Origin: Symbiodinium natans
Lineage: Eukaryota; Sar; Dinophyceae; Suessiales; Symbiodiniaceae
Direction of reading: 5' to 3'
DNA length: 64,000 bases
Assembly (NCBI GenBank): GCA_905221605.1
Contig: CAJNDS010002746.1
Location: forward strand, 993,389 to 1,057,388
This document shows positions 10,595-21,600 of this stretch, one piece after another. A model generated the notes under the pieces. That model did not search any database, was not told the origin of the DNA, and was given only the letters and a program-made list of their open reading frames with translations. Within the stretch, counting starts at the first letter, position 1. Every line of letters starts with the position of its first letter. The position numbers and the translations under genes were made by a program.

Positions 10595-10890
10595 ATTGGG
10601 GAATTAGGGAATTAGGGTTTATACGGGTTTAGGGTAAGTTGAAGGTTTATATAGCAGGTGTGAGGATGTAGGTGTTGGGGCTGATTTTACCCCCGCCAAA
10701 ATGTAGGCAACGATCACAATCATAGGACCCTAAACTCTTTTCTAAACGTTACAATCTAAATCCCATAACCCAAACCTCGGACTTCCTAAAGCCTAAACCC
10801 TAAACCCGAAACCCTAAACCCTAAACCCTAAAACCTTAAACCCTAAGCCCCTACGTCCCAAAAACGCAGGCGTGAATTCGAGGTTTGCAG

Positions 10891-10973
10891 AGTCCAGCAC
10901 CCACGAAGCGGAGAAGGCCCGCTTGCTGGAACAGGTTCAGCTGCTCGGCGGAGGGGGCGGCGCGGAACCTCAG
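10891..10973. CDS. Exon-like island, strand uncertain
   Basis: The plus strand has a TTTGCAG acceptor and a CAG|GTTGTT donor around THEAEKARLLEQVQLLG, a short coiled-coil-like helix. The minus strand is equally open (FRAAPSAEQLNLFQQAGLL). Neighbouring exons are on the minus strand, so orientation stays open. Confidence 0.5.
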
Positions 10974-11256
10974 GTTGTTATAGAGTTTAAGGTTCAGGGT
11001 TCAAGGTTTAGGGTTCAGGGTTTAGGGTTTAGATCTTCGAAGACAGCCTACGGAAAAGTGGGGGGGGGGGGGCTTCGGATGAAAGCCTTTGAAAATCGTT
11101 GGGCGTTCCGGGTCAGGGTTTAGGGTCAGCAGGTTATTCGGGACCCCAAACCCCAAACCCCAAACCCCAAACCCTGAACCCTAAACCCTAAACCCTAAAC
11201 CCTAAACCCTAAACCCTGAACCCTAAACCCTAAAAACCCTAAACCCAAACCTAAGC

Positions 11257-11350
11257 CCTTTCGGTACAGTGGCTCCAAACAGAGCATGCGCGTGAGCTCC
11301 ATCAGCGCACTCTGCACCGCCGGAAGGATTCTGGGCACCTGCTGCAGCAG
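11257..11350 (-). CDS. Exon-like island, helical, unknown protein
   Basis: Minus-strand frame reading QQLLQQVPRILPAVQSALM then ELTRMLCLEPLYR, an amphipathic helix with high third-position GC. The acceptor is CCCCAGCAG and the donor may be GAAAGG|GCTTAG, at the edge of the repeats. CCCTAAA lies left and TTTAGGG right. Confidence 0.55.
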
Positions 11351-12043
11351 CTGCTGGGGCTTAGGGTTTAGGGTTTGGGGTTTGGGGTTTAGGGTTTAGG
11401 GTTTAGGGTTTAGGGTTTAGGGTTGAGGGTTTAGGGTTTAGGGTGTAGGGTTTAGGGTTTAGGGTGTAGGGCTTCGGGCTCAGGGTTTGGGAGTTTGGGG
11501 TCTGCGGTTTGGGGTTCGGTCGGACTTGCGTCCGTCAAAGAATCCGCAAGAGCGACTGCTCTGAAGCGTGGCTTTGTCCCAAAACTTCAGGGTGTAACCT
11601 TCTTAGGCTATTTACGCAACATGGCCCTTAGGGCCCATACACCAGAACCCTTAAAGGGATGTAAGGCACCATACGAATGGCCCATCAAAACTACCCTTAG
11701 TAACCTTCGGGTCCAACGATCTTATGGAGCTCTGGGCCGAAACAGTGAGAACCGCAGCTCTCCCGGCCTTTGATGGAGTTAACTAGGGAACCTGAGCCCA
11801 GAAAACTAAATCAAGGTGCAGAGGGCCCAGTCGGAGGTCTGGAGGCTTTGGTGTTTAGGCTTAGGGTTTTGGGGCTTAGTGGATTTTCAAGCGGATCTGC
11901 CGTAGAACTCGCTCCCCATAACCAGGGCTAAAAAAAAAAACTTGGCCCCCCGCAACATGAAGGAAACCGAAGAAAGCTTGAAGCCCTCCGTAAACCCCAA
12001 AGCCTGAACCCTAAACCCTCAACCCTAAAGTAAGCAAAGCAAC
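11351..12043. repeat. TTTAGGG tract and unique intronic DNA
   Basis: TTTAGGG units fill 11,359-11,475. Unique DNA at 11,480-11,990 includes an open plus-strand stretch without splice signals, which I do not call. Short CCCTAAA remnants lie at 12,006-12,030. Confidence 0.6.
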
Positions 12044-12140
12044 CGGAGGCCGGGCCAAGTTTACGAAGGCAGCCACCCCGCGCTCCTCCTGCCAGTGCCG
12101 AAGTACTGGGCCATTACGGAAGAATCCGAAGAAGGGGTGC
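12044..12140 (-). CDS. Exon-like island, unknown protein
   Basis: Minus-strand frame between a CATAG acceptor and a CCG|GTTGCT donor, reading HPFFGFFRNGPVLRHWQEE then RGVAAFVNLARP. The composition (aromatic start, helix, strand) is clearly protein-like. The family is not recognised; a fold with a GVAAFVNLA strand-like segment is possible but unproven. Confidence 0.6.
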
Positions 12141-12296
12141 CTATGACGACCCTAAACCCTAAACCCTAAACCCTAAACCCTAAACCCTAAACCCTAAACC
12201 CTAAACCCTAAAACTACAATCATAGCTGTAACCCACCAAAAGATTTGGGGGTGCCCTCATGGTTGAAAGGTTCAGGGTTTTTTTTTGCATTTTGGA

Positions 12297-12384
12297 TGTT
12301 CCCCCGTATACTAACAGTCCTTAATAGGGATTCTAGTACCCCTATTATATTCACGATGAAGGACTGTTAGTATAGGGGGGAACA
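12297..12384. mobile_element. MITE-like element family M2, full copy
   Basis: An 88-bp near-palindrome. Left end TGTTCCCCCGTATACTAACA is matched by right end TGTTAGTATAGGGGGGAACA, with the inner AGTCCTTAATAGGG also partly mirrored. Non-coding. Same family as 4,855, 53,682 and 63,591; a half copy sits at 12,893-12,916. Confidence 0.7.
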
Positions 12385-13135
12385 TACCACCTTTGCCTTT
12401 TTGAATTGGGGTTTTGGACGTGTTCGCCGGGCGAGGTCAGTAGGGTTTAGGCAGGGTTTAGGGTGTGCGGGGTTCAGGATGCGGGGACGGGGGGGGGGGT
12501 GGGAATTTGGTGCGTAGGCGAATTACTTTTGGAATCCAAGATTCCTGGATTTGGGTAGCCAGGCAGACAGGCTCCCCGGGGTCAGGCTTAGTAGGTAGCT
12601 TCAAGATTCAAGCCCAACTCCCCCCCCCCCCCAACAACAAGCAAGACAAAAAAGAAACAAACACAAGTTTACATCACAAACCCAATCCCCAAGGAAACAC
12701 TCCCGCCACACCTCCACATCGACTCACAGAGCCCTATAGCTCACCAAACCCTGACACCCTGACGCCCTGCAACCCTGAAACCCTGACACCCCGAAACCCG
12801 AAACCCCAAAAGCCAAACCCCTGAACCTAGCCCAGTAGCCATATCAGAATCAGGCTAGACCTGTTTTGGGGTTGGTTACCGGGATGTTCCCCCTTATGCT
12901 AACAGTCCAGTTCATTCATAATTTGCTTCTTGTCTGGGGTTGGGGCTGCATCGGTTTAGGGCTTCAAGATTCCCTGAGTGCACGGTTTTAGGGTGATTCC
13001 GAAGTCACTCCCGAAACCTTGAACAACCCAGTTCAGGGTTTAGGGTGTTACATCCCGAAACCCGAAAACTAGGTAATCCTACACCCGAAAGACCCCAAAC
13101 CCTCGGCCTAAACCCCAATCCCAGAGACTGAGAAC
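12385..13135. other. Repeat-poor unique DNA
   Basis: Contains a CCCTGA/CCCTGACAC degenerate stretch (12,750-12,820), a half copy of M2 at 12,893-12,916, and several C and G runs. Open frames here are low in complexity. No exon seen. Confidence 0.5.
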
Positions 13136-13170
13136 CTGCACGAAGCGGGCGGCCAGGAGGTCGCGCAGAC
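13136..13170 (-). CDS. Micro-exon, unknown protein
   Basis: Thirty-five nt between a GTTCAG acceptor and a GTGCAG|GTTCTC donor, reading LRDLLAARFVQ. Short, but both splice sites and the helical composition are good. Confidence 0.45.
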
Positions 13171-13524
13171 CTGAACCCTGAGCCCTCAACCTTTCAGCCC
13201 AAAAACTACATGGGGGGGGGGGGGGGGGGGGGGGGGGGCTTAGGGTTTAGGGTTCAGGGTTTCGGGTTAGGGTTGGGCGGGGGTGGGGGGTTGGGGGTTT
13301 CTGGGCAAGAACACAGCGGCGTTCCACAGCCAGGTTAAAATAACCCTCTTGGACAAACAAACTTAGGCCCAACCCTAGGGCCGTTCAGTGGTTGGGGTGC
13401 CCTGAGCCCTAAACCTTGACCACAACCAAGCCCTAAACCCTAAACCGTAAACCCTAAACCCTAAACCCTAAACCCTCGAAACCCTGAACCCAAAACCCAA
13501 AACCCTAAACCCTAAACCATAAGC

Positions 13525-13625
13525 CCTGCAAGATGTCTGTCGATCTTCGGCCTGATTGGGGCTCGTCCGCCGTGCCCGCCGTCAGAACCGTCCAGCCCGC
13601 CCGAAGGACGAACACCCGGAGCCAC
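13525..13625 (-). CDS. Exon-like island, unknown protein
   Basis: Minus-strand frame after a CCACAG acceptor, reading WLRVFVLRAGWTVLTAG then TADEPQSGRRSTDILQ. The donor is CAGG|GCTTAT (GC type) or nearby. Unrecognised. Confidence 0.55.
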
Positions 13626-13679
13626 CTGTGGTTGGTCATGATACCCCTCAACCCTAGGGCCTAGAAGCCCTCAACTTAC

Positions 13680-13957
13680 TAAACCCTAAACCCTAAACCC
13701 TAAACCCTAAACCCTAAACCCTAAACCCTAAACCCTAAAAACAGTATGATGAGCCTCCCTCGGCAAACTGAGCCGGTGTAGGGTTTAGGGCTTAGTAGGG
13801 TTTTTGGGCTTCGAGGTTGGTAGGGCTCAGCGCAACTCAGCCCCAAATCCGAAACCGAACACACATCAGACCTAAACCCTAAACCCTAAACCCTAAACCC
13901 TAAACCCTAAACCCTAAACCCTAAACCCTAAACCCTAAACCCTAAACCCTAAACCCC
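13680..13957 (-). repeat. CCCTAAA arrays
   Basis: Two perfect CCCTAAA arrays, 13,680-13,739 and 13,873-13,957, separated by about 130 bases of unique sequence. Confidence 0.9.
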
Positions 13958-13959
13958 AA

Positions 13960-14004
13960 TGGTGTCCACCCAACCGCACAAGCATCTTGTAGCTGCTACG
14001 GACA
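13960..14004 (-). CDS. Weak exon-like island
   Basis: Minus-strand frame reading SSYKMLVRLGGHHW. Short, with no clear boundaries. CCCTAAA arrays lie on both sides. Confidence 0.3.
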
Positions 14005-14195
14005 AAAATAGACTTGGGGGTGTTCGAGCCGACTCCCCAGATTCAAACCCTAAGCCCTAAACCCTAAACACGAAACCCTAAACCCTAAACGCGAAACCCT
14101 AAACCCTAAACCCCAAACCCTAAACCCTAAACCTTGATCCCCAATCCCCAATCCCTAAACCCTAAACCCTAAACCATAAACCCCAAACCCTACAC

Positions 14196-14254
14196 TCGCC
14201 TCCAGCGGCGTGCGACGCTGAAGGCCGTGAGCTCCTCCCAATATGAGCTCGTGG
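14196..14254 (-). CDS. Exon-like island, unknown protein
   Basis: Minus-strand frame reading SYWEELTAFSVARRWRR, with a GTGTAG donor. CCCTAAA lies left and TTTAGGG right. Unrecognised. Confidence 0.5.
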
Positions 14255-14909
14255 GAAGGGTTTAGGGTTTAGGGTTTCGGGATTAGGGTTTAGGGTTTGG
14301 AGTTTAGGGTTTAGAGTTTGGGGTTTGGGGTTTGGGGTTTAGGGTTTCGGGGGCTTAGGGTTTAGGGTTTCGGGGGTTTACGGTCGAAATTGAGGCTTTG
14401 AGGGCTTCGGCGGGCTTAGGGTTTGGGGCTTGAGGGTTTCGGGGGGTTCTAAGGTTTAGGAGGGCTTCGGGCGCTTGGGGGTTTTGTGTTGCGGCGCTTC
14501 GTGGCCTTAAGCTTTTCCGGGTTGGAGGGTTGTCGGGGCTTGAAGATGCTTCGGTCTTGAAGGTTCATTAAAGCTTAACGTCTACTCCCAAGGTATTCTG
14601 TGAGCCCTACGACATGTGTCGAGTCGCTTGGGGACCTACCCTCTGAGCCCTAAACCCTCACTCTAAATTCCGGAACCCCTAAACCCCTCACCCCTAAACC
14701 CCTGAACTTCTACACGCCAAAACCCCTAAACTCCCAAACTCCTAGACCCAAGCCGCCCGGATCCCGAAAAAAACTCCTGAGCCCCGAAGCCCCTAAACCC
14801 TAAACCTGAAACCCTAAACCCTGAACCCCAAACCCCAAACCCCAAACCCTAAACCCTAAACCCTAAACCCCTAAACCCTAAACCCTAAACCCTAAACCCT
14901 AAACCCCTC
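14255..14909. repeat. Intron-like tract with inverted repeat ends
   Basis: Begins with TTTAGGG/TTTCGGG units (14,259-14,560), has a unique middle, and ends in CCCTAAA units (14,780-14,905). No exon seen. Confidence 0.7.
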
Positions 14910-14989
14910 CTGAACCACGGAACAGACCAAGGAGGCCAGCAGAAGGCCATCCAGGCAGTGCAGCAGCTCGCCGGGGTCGGCTGAGAAGC
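14910..14989 (-). CDS. Exon-like island, hydrophobic
   Basis: Minus-strand frame after a CCGTAG acceptor, reading GFSADPGELLHCLDGLLLAS then LVCSVVQ. It could end at CAG|GAGGGG (GA donor) or at the following GTTTAGG. The hydrophobic helix might be a membrane or core segment. Unrecognised. Confidence 0.55.
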
Positions 14990-15000
14990 CTACGGGCTTC

Positions 15001-15427
15001 AAGGGTTTAGGGTTTAGGGTTTAGGGTTTAGGGTTCAGGGTTCAGGGTTCAGGGTTCAGGGTTCAGGGTGTAGGGTTTGGGTTCAGGGGTTGAGGGTTGA
15101 GGGTTGAAGGGTCTAGGGGTTTAGGGGTTTAGGGGTCTAGGGGTCTAGGGGTTTAGGGGTTTAGGGGTTTAGGGGTTTAGGGGTTTAGGGGTTTAGGGGT
15201 TTAGGGGTTTAGGGGTTTAGGGGTGTAGGGGTTTAGGGGTTTAGGGGTTTAGGGGTTTAGGGGTTTAGGGGTTTAGGGGTTTAGGGGTTTAGGGGTTCAG
15301 GGGTTCAGGGGTTCAGGGGTTCAGGGGTTCAGGGGTTCAGGGGTTCAGGGGTTTAGGGGTTTAGGGGTTTAGGGGTTTAGGGGTTTAGGGGTTTAGGGGT
15401 TTAGGGGTTTAGGGTTTAGGGGTTTAG
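15001..15427 (+). repeat. TTTAGGG tract changing to an 8-bp TTTAGGGG array
   Basis: After a few TTTAGGG and TTCAGGG units the period becomes 8 bp (TTTAGGGG) from about 15,110 to 15,427. A homogeneous block of TTCAGGGG units at about 15,294-15,351 shows unit-by-unit spread of a variant. Confidence 0.9.
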
Positions 15428-15559
15428 GAAGTGAGGACCTTGCGGCCTAGACGGTGCAGAGTTCCCTAAACCCTAAACCCCAAACCCTAAACCCCAAGCC
15501 CTAAACCCGTCCGTCCCAACTCTCCCCATAAACAAAGCAGTTTATTTAGTGGGGGGGTG

Positions 15560-15659
15560 GGGTTAGGGCTTTAGGGTTTAGGGTTTAGGGTTTAGGGTTT
15601 AGGGTTTAGGGTTTAGGGTTTAGGGTTTAGGGTTTAGGGTTTAGGGTTTAGGGTTTATA
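15560..15659 (+). repeat. TTTAGGG array
   Basis: About 13 clean heptamer units followed by degenerate G-rich repeat to about 15,860. A possible micro-exon (LHRLGRK, minus) at about 15,438-15,462 is too weak to call. Confidence 0.9.
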
Positions 15660-15887
15660 GTGATTGACAGTTAGAGGGCAGGGTTTAGGAGTTCGGGTTA
15701 TAGGGTTGAAGGTTCAGGGTTCAGGATCGCAGTTTTGGGGTTGAGGGTTTAGGGTGTAGGAGTTAGGGCTGAAAGCAGGGTTTAGGGTTTAGGGTTTTAG
15801 GGATTAGGGTTCAGGGTTTCAGGTTTAGGGTTTAGGGTTCAGGGTTTCAGGATTAGGGTTTGGGGCCTATGGGGCGCCCCCCCTATC

Positions 15888-15980
15888 CTTGTGGCCTTCT
15901 TTCCGGACGTCCTCGGAATGGCGAATCACAAACGCCGCAAGCACCTCGCCAGCGTCCTGCAGGTCCTTGCGTGAAAAGTC
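15888..15980 (-). CDS. Exon with GA donor, unknown protein
   Basis: Ninety-three nt (31 codons, phase 0) between a GTAG acceptor and CACAAG|GATAGG, a GA donor. It reads DFSRKDLQDAGEVLAAFVIR then HSEDVRKEGHK. A charged helix with high third-position GC makes this one of the more convincing unassigned exons. Confidence 0.6.
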
Positions 15981-16168
15981 CTACACCTCAACACTAAACC
16001 CTGAACCTCAAGCCCAAAAACCCTAAACAACACTAAACCCTAAACCCCAAAGCCTAAGCCCCAAACCTCAAACCCGAAACTCCGTAACCCTGGGCCCTCC
16101 CCCCCTAACCCTCGACCCTGGCCCCCCAAAAAACCCCAATAAACCCTAAACCCTAAACCCCCAAAATC

Positions 16169-16191
16169 AGGCATAAACTTGTCGAGGAGCG
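16169..16191 (-). CDS. Possible micro-exon
   Basis: Minus-strand LLDKFMP after an ACTGCAG acceptor, ending at CCT|GATTTT (possible GA donor). Only 23 nt. Confidence 0.3.
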
Positions 16192-16205
16192 CTGCAGTCC
16201 AAGGA

Positions 16206-16334
16206 TGTTTAGGGTTTAGGGTTTAGGGCGTAGGGTGTAGGGTTTAGGGTTTAGGGTTTAGGGTTTAGGGTTTAGGGTTTAGGGTTTAGGGTTTAGGGTT
16301 TAGGGTTTAGGGTTTAGGGTTTAGGGTTTAGGGA
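16206..16334 (+). repeat. TTTAGGG array
   Basis: About 18 units, nearly perfect apart from two GTAGGG variants. It is followed at 16,430-16,670 by an AAAACCC-rich degenerate tract in which CCCAAAA replaces the usual unit. Confidence 0.9.
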
Positions 16335-16689
16335 ATCTGTGGGCCTCTCGTTCCACAGGGCTCCAAAAACCAAACCGAAACCCCTTAAAGCCCTACCCCC
16401 TCCCCGCGAATCCCCCGAAAAGCCTAAAATTCTGAACCCCAAGAAACCCTAAAACCTAAACAAAAAAACGCTGAACCCGAAAAAATCAGAACCCAAACCT
16501 AAACCTCTGAACCCCCAAAACCCGAAAATCAAAACCCAAAACCCAAAACTCAAAACCCAAAACCCAAAACACAAAACCCAAAACTCAAAACCCAAAACCC
16601 AAAACCTAAACCCAAAACCCAAAACCTATAGCTCTGAACCCCAAAACCCGAAACTCAAAATCCCGAAGCCCCGAAGCCGAAGACCAGGG

Positions 16690-16742
16690 TCCGTCTGAGC
16701 TGTCAGGGCAACCTGCAACGCAGGCACCTCATGGTAAAACGC
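16690..16742 (-). CDS. Exon-like island, unknown protein
   Basis: Minus-strand frame after a CTGCCAG acceptor, reading AFYHEVPALQVALTAQTD. The 3' end is probably ACG|GACCCT (GA) or the GTCTTC a few bases on. C-left/G-right repeats. Unrecognised. Confidence 0.5.
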
Positions 16743-17630
16743 CTGGCAGGGTTTAGGGTTTAGGGTTTAGGGTTTAGGGTCTAGGGTTTGGGGTTTAGGG
16801 TTTAGGGTTTTGGGTTCTGGGTTTTGGGTTTAGGATTCAGGGTTCAGGGTTTAGGGACCCCCAGCCCGAAGAAAGGGGATGATGCGGGTGCATCGATTCA
16901 AAGTGGTAAACGATGACTTGTGGAAGGGATTTGAGGTGTTGGGCTGGGCGAAGCTACCAGAACGCCCATGGGTACATGGCTGAGCTGCCTCCAGTTGTGC
17001 GACGAGATCCTAAACCCGAAATCCTAAACCCCACTAAACCCTAAACCCTAAACCCCAAACCCTGAACCCTAAACCCTAAACTTGCATGTGGTCTGTATGT
17101 CAGAGAGGCGGGCTCGGTTTAGGGTTTAGGGTTGAGGGTCTCGGAACGAGGAAAGTCTGGACTGGTCAGAACAGCATGACATGGCAAACATCGGAACCAC
17201 AACATCGTGACTTCAACAGTGCGACCGGGTTTAGGGTTTAGGGTTTGGGGTTTAGGGTTTAGGGTTTAGGGTTTAGTAACCCGAAAACCCCTACTAAACC
17301 CCAAAGCTAAAACCCTAACCCCCAAGCCCGAAACCCAAACCCTAATCAAAACCAGGATGGCCCTTGAACCCCTCGGAAAAATACTCCTGAATATGACCCT
17401 CTTAAACCCAGCAAGGGAGAATCAAGGAGAAAATGCAAATGCTCCAAGGGCCGACCTAGAAAACGCAAACCCTAAACCGTAAACCCTAAACCCTAAAACC
17501 CTAAGCCCTAAGCCCTAAACCCTAAACCCTAAAACCCTAAACCCTAAACCCTAAACCCTAAAACCCTAAACCCTAAAACCCTAAACCCTAAACCCCAAAC
17601 CCCAAACCCCAATAAAAACGGTCAGACTGC
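16743..17630. repeat. Telomere-like tracts and an M3 repeat copy
   Basis: TTTAGGG units at 16,750-16,855, 17,118-17,140 and 17,229-17,275; CCCTAAA units at 17,030-17,080 and 17,465-17,610. A dispersed repeat (family M3, GGATGGCCCTT...) lies at 17,353-17,420. A weak minus-strand island (DLVAQLEAAQ) is at about 16,980-17,010. Confidence 0.6.
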
Positions 17631-17699
17631 CTTGTCGCAGGTGTCGGCAGCCACAGACCATAGGCCGAAGCTCAGCACGAGGAGAGCGCACGGCCGCAT
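17631..17699 (-). CDS. Hydrophobic exon: signal-peptide start or oxidoreductase core strand
   Basis: Sixty-nine nt starting ATG and ending AAG|GCAGTC (GC donor); 23 codons reading MRPCALLVLSFGLWSV then AADTCDK. Taken alone it looks like a first exon encoding a signal peptide with a cleavage-like AAD. It also resembles the conserved strand-plus-GLWS segment of DAO-type FAD oxidoreductases (usually ...VVxAAGLWSD...) and sits just downstream of exons that match that family. I cannot decide between the two. Confidence 0.5.
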
Positions 17700-18536
17700 T
17701 GCTTTGGTTTGGTTTAGGGTTTAGGGTTGAGGGTTTAGAGTTGAGGGTTGCGGGTTTAGGGTTTGGGGTTTGGGGTTTAGGGTTGAGGGTTGAGGGTTGA
17801 GGGTTTGGGGTTTAGGGTTTAGGGTCTAGGGTGTAGGGGTGTAGGGGTGTAAGGGTGTAAGGGTGTAACGGCTTAGGGCTTTCGGGGTTTAGGGGTTTAG
17901 GGGTTTAGTTGGTTAGTGGTTTAGCTGTTCAGGGGTTTAGGGCTTAGATGTAGGGTTCCAGGGTTTAGGGTTTGGGAGTTTAGGGTCTAGGTCTTTACAG
18001 TTTGACTAGGGGTTTAGGGGTCTAGGTTTTAGAGGCCTAGGGTTAGTTGAGTGGAATCTGCCAGATCCGCGATGCAAAGATGAACGCCAGATACCCTAAA
18101 CCCTAAACCCTAAACCCTAAACCCTAAACCCTAAACCTCAGGGTTCAAAGCACCCTAAACCCTAAACCCTAAACCCAACCTTCGGGGCCCGAAGCCCAGC
18201 TACACACTTCTGGGTAGGGTTTAGGGTATAGGGTTTAGGGTTTAGGGTTTAGGGTTTAGGGTTTAGGGTTTAGGGTTTAGGGTTTAGGGTTTAGGGTTTG
18301 GGGTTTGGGGTTTAGGGTTTAGGAATTTGGGGTGCCCTGACAAGCCCTGTCAACTGTACAAAACCTTCAGGGTCTGTAGAGATGTAGGGCACTGTCCCTT
18401 GAGCCCCGCAAGTCTGCCCCGAACAGTTCAAGGCTTGGGTTTAGGGCTTCGGGTTTGGTTTTCATTTTGGGCTCAGGGTTTAGGGTTAGGGTTCAGGGTT
18501 CAGGGTTTGGGGTTTAGGGTTTAGGCCCTCCCAACA
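17700..18536. repeat. TTTAGGG-rich tract
   Basis: Mostly G-strand units with 7- and 8-bp periods (17,703-17,990), CCCTAAA at 18,095-18,175, and a TTTAGGG array at 18,216-18,325. No exon seen. Confidence 0.75.
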
Positions 18537-18625
18537 GCCACCAACGCCGCCGCCTCGGTCTCTTCGAAAATGGCGGCGCCATGCCGGACAGCGTCTGCGG
18601 CATAGGCCAGGACCTTCATCGCGAG
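18537..18625 (-). CDS. Oxidoreductase exon (AVRHGAAIFEETEA)
   Basis: Acceptor AACACAG; frame LAMKVLAYAADAVRHGAAIF then EETEAAALVAVG; donor AGG|GCCTAA (GC) or GTTGGG. The pattern 'alaeaAvrhGaeileeteV' is the helix-strand step before the second FAD-contact region in DAO-type flavoproteins. Strongest of the C-terminal exons of this gene. Confidence 0.65.
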
Positions 18626-21600
18626 CTGTGTTGCTAGTTTACTTATTCCCCTTTTCATTAGGGGGGGGGGGGGGGTCTTAGGGTTTCGGGTTTAGGGCGA
18701 TTTGAACCCCATTTAAGCTCTGAACCCTGAACCCAAGGGCTTACAGAAGATCAGGATCTGCATTGAAAACTGGGACCACAAGTATTCTGCGTGGTCTTTG
18801 GACCCAAATACCCGAAAACATGCGCCCTTAGAGCCGTAGGGGTTTTGGGTTTAGTTTAGCGTTTAGGGTTTAGGGTTTAGGGCTTAGGCACACATTAGAG
18901 CGCAGTGCTCCAGGATGCAGGGTATAAAGAGCTTGGCGGGTAGGCACTGCGCTGCGCAAGCTGGCGTTCAGCAACCTCAGACACTCGTTGTACTAAACCC
19001 TAAACCCTAAACCGTAAACCGTAAACCGCAAACCCTAAACCCTAAACCCTAAACCCTAAACCCTAAACCCTAAACCCTAAACCTTGCACCGGGCGCGCTC
19101 CATGTCGCGGAGTCTCGTGCGTCGTGAACCACAGCTGCCAACCAAACAAAGCGTTTCACGCTCGGTCCCAAGCCACCGTCCCAAGTCCTTGTACATAGGA
19201 ATCCAAGCAGGGAAGGCTTTTAGGCTTCGGTGAGTTAGGGTTTTGGTTTAGGGTGCAGGGTTGTGGGTTACTCTTCTTGGCAAGTAATGCTGACCTTGCC
19301 CTGCCCTACCAGCCCTACGCCCCTAAAAGCCCCAAAACCCTAAAGCCCAAACGCTCCCCCATACCCAAACACCCCAAACGCTACAAACCCTAAAAGCCCT
19401 AAAACCCTACTATGAACCCTATGTAACCCTAAACCCTATACCCTCTAACCCCCCTAACAACCCTAGATACCACAAAAACACCCCTACTGAGTGCCTTGCG
19501 ACAAGGCCTGGGTCCACAGTGACCTCTTCGGGCCTTCAGTGAGCGATGGCGGGCGGCTGGTTCAGGGTTTAGGGCTAGGGTTTTGGGTTTAGGGTTGAGG
19601 GCTTAGGGTTCAGGATGATAGGATATAATATGGTTTAGGGTTGAGGATTGTAAGGATTTGCGGTTGGGGGGGTTGGGGGGGGATCATCAGGGATTATAGG
19701 GTTTGGGGGGTTTATAGGGTTTACAGCATTGTGGTTTTTTTGGGGTTTAGGATCTAGAGTTCATTATTTATGGGGTGTAGGGCTTAGCACGCAAGACCCT
19801 CCTGAACCTCCTATCTGGTAAGCACACGGATTTGCTAGTCCCAAATGACAATCGCACACGAATCGGTCGGAGCATTTCGCAACACGGACTCGAGAAGCCT
19901 TGTGTAAGTTTTTTATGTGGGGGGCCGATGCAGTGAGGTGCGTTGTGAGAATTTTTGGGTCGGTGAAACTAATTTTCCTGATAGGGCAACAAACATAGCC
20001 CATACCTTAGATCAACCGCCGTATGCAGCGTGCCTCGTTTTACGCAATCCTCTAGGCCCTGAATGCTGCAGCATGGGCCCTAAACGCACAAACCCCGAGG
20101 GCCCCAAACCCCCAAACCTTCTGTCCTCAAGCCCAAACTACTGAACCCTAAACCCTAAACCCTAAACGCTAAACCCTAAACCCTAAACCCTGAATCCTGA
20201 CCCTTGTGACCCAAACCCTGAACCCTAATTCTTCTGCCTCAGGCACTGGCACGAAGAGCGCGCCCTTCGCAGCAGCGAGCTTAGGCTGCCGAAGTCTTAG
20301 GTCCTTCTGGTGCTGAGGTGTTGGGTGTTGGGTTTTGGGTTTTGGGTTTAGGGTTTAGGGATTGGTTTAGGATGGTTGAAGCAGGAAGCAGGGTTCAGGG
20401 ACTTAGTAAGTTTAGGGAAAAGGGCCGCAGGAAAGTACAGGGTTTCGGGGCGTATGAAAGTTTAGGGCTTGGGCGGTCAGGATCTTGCGGGCAAGGGATT
20501 AGGGTTCGGGATTTGCGCTGTCGTGGCGTTGGGGTTCAGGGTTCAGCTGAACACGAAACCCTAATCTAGCCCGACCCTAAGCCCTCACCCCTAGACCCGA
20601 AACCTGTAAACCCTAAACCCCAAACCCTCACACCCTAAACCCCAAACCCTCACACCCCAAACCCCAAACCTCAAATCTGAGGACAAGCACCTACCAGCCA
20701 CAGCACTGTCGCAGAAGTGGGAGCGCGGGGTCCGGCGTTCGGGGCGGAGGGTAGCAGGTAAAAAGTTATAGGGTTTAGGCGTTAGGGTTCATAGAGGCTC
20801 TGATTACAAAACCCCCTTCATAAGAACCCCAAACCCTAAACCCTAAACCCTAAACCCTAAACCCTAAACCCTAAACCCTAAACCCTAAACCCTTAACTAT
20901 ACGGTAGCCTCCAAGAAACGTACGTGTCGGGGGTTTCCAACTAGGGGCTCCTGGCTTCGCTCAAACGGGCTTGGTGCTCCAGAGGGTCAAGTCAGGGGCT
21001 TTGGTTGAGGGTCTTATGGGGTTTAGGGTTTAGGGTTTAGGGTTTAGGGTTTAGGGTTTAGGGTTTAGGGCTGAGGATTTACGGGGTTGAGGGTGTTTTT
21101 TGTGCTTGTGGGTTCCTTCCACAGTCCTCCGGCGAGACCATCTCTGATTTTGCCTGGCAGGCGGAAGCAGGGAGGATCCATCCTTTTACAACACTAAACA
21201 CAAAGTGGGCTGAACCTTAACCCTTAAAGCCCTTAAAGCCCTTAAAGCCCTTAAAGCATTTAAAGCCCTTCAAGCCCTTCAAGCCCTTCAAGCCCTTCAA
21301 GCCCTTCAAACCCTCAAACCCTGAAACTCTGAAACCCTGAAACCCTGAAACCCTGAAACCCTCAAACCCTCAAACCCTCAAACCCTCAAGCCCTAAACTC
21401 TAAAGAAAAGCTACGCTGCCAACAAGAAAACCGCAGACCTCAAAACCCTGAACCCCGAAGCTCGGAACCCATAGGGTGTAGGGTTTAGGATTTAGGGTTT
21501 AGGGAATAGGGAAGAGGGTTTTGGGTTTAGGGTTTAGGGTTCAATTGGGCTTGTGCAGTTAGGGTTGAGGCTTGAGAACTTATAGGTTCTGAGTGCCTGA

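Noticed and set aside
10872-11123. Protein tails of the LGFRVQGLGFRV type here and at many other frames
   Set aside because: This is the reading of TTTAGGGTT repeats and not a conserved domain.
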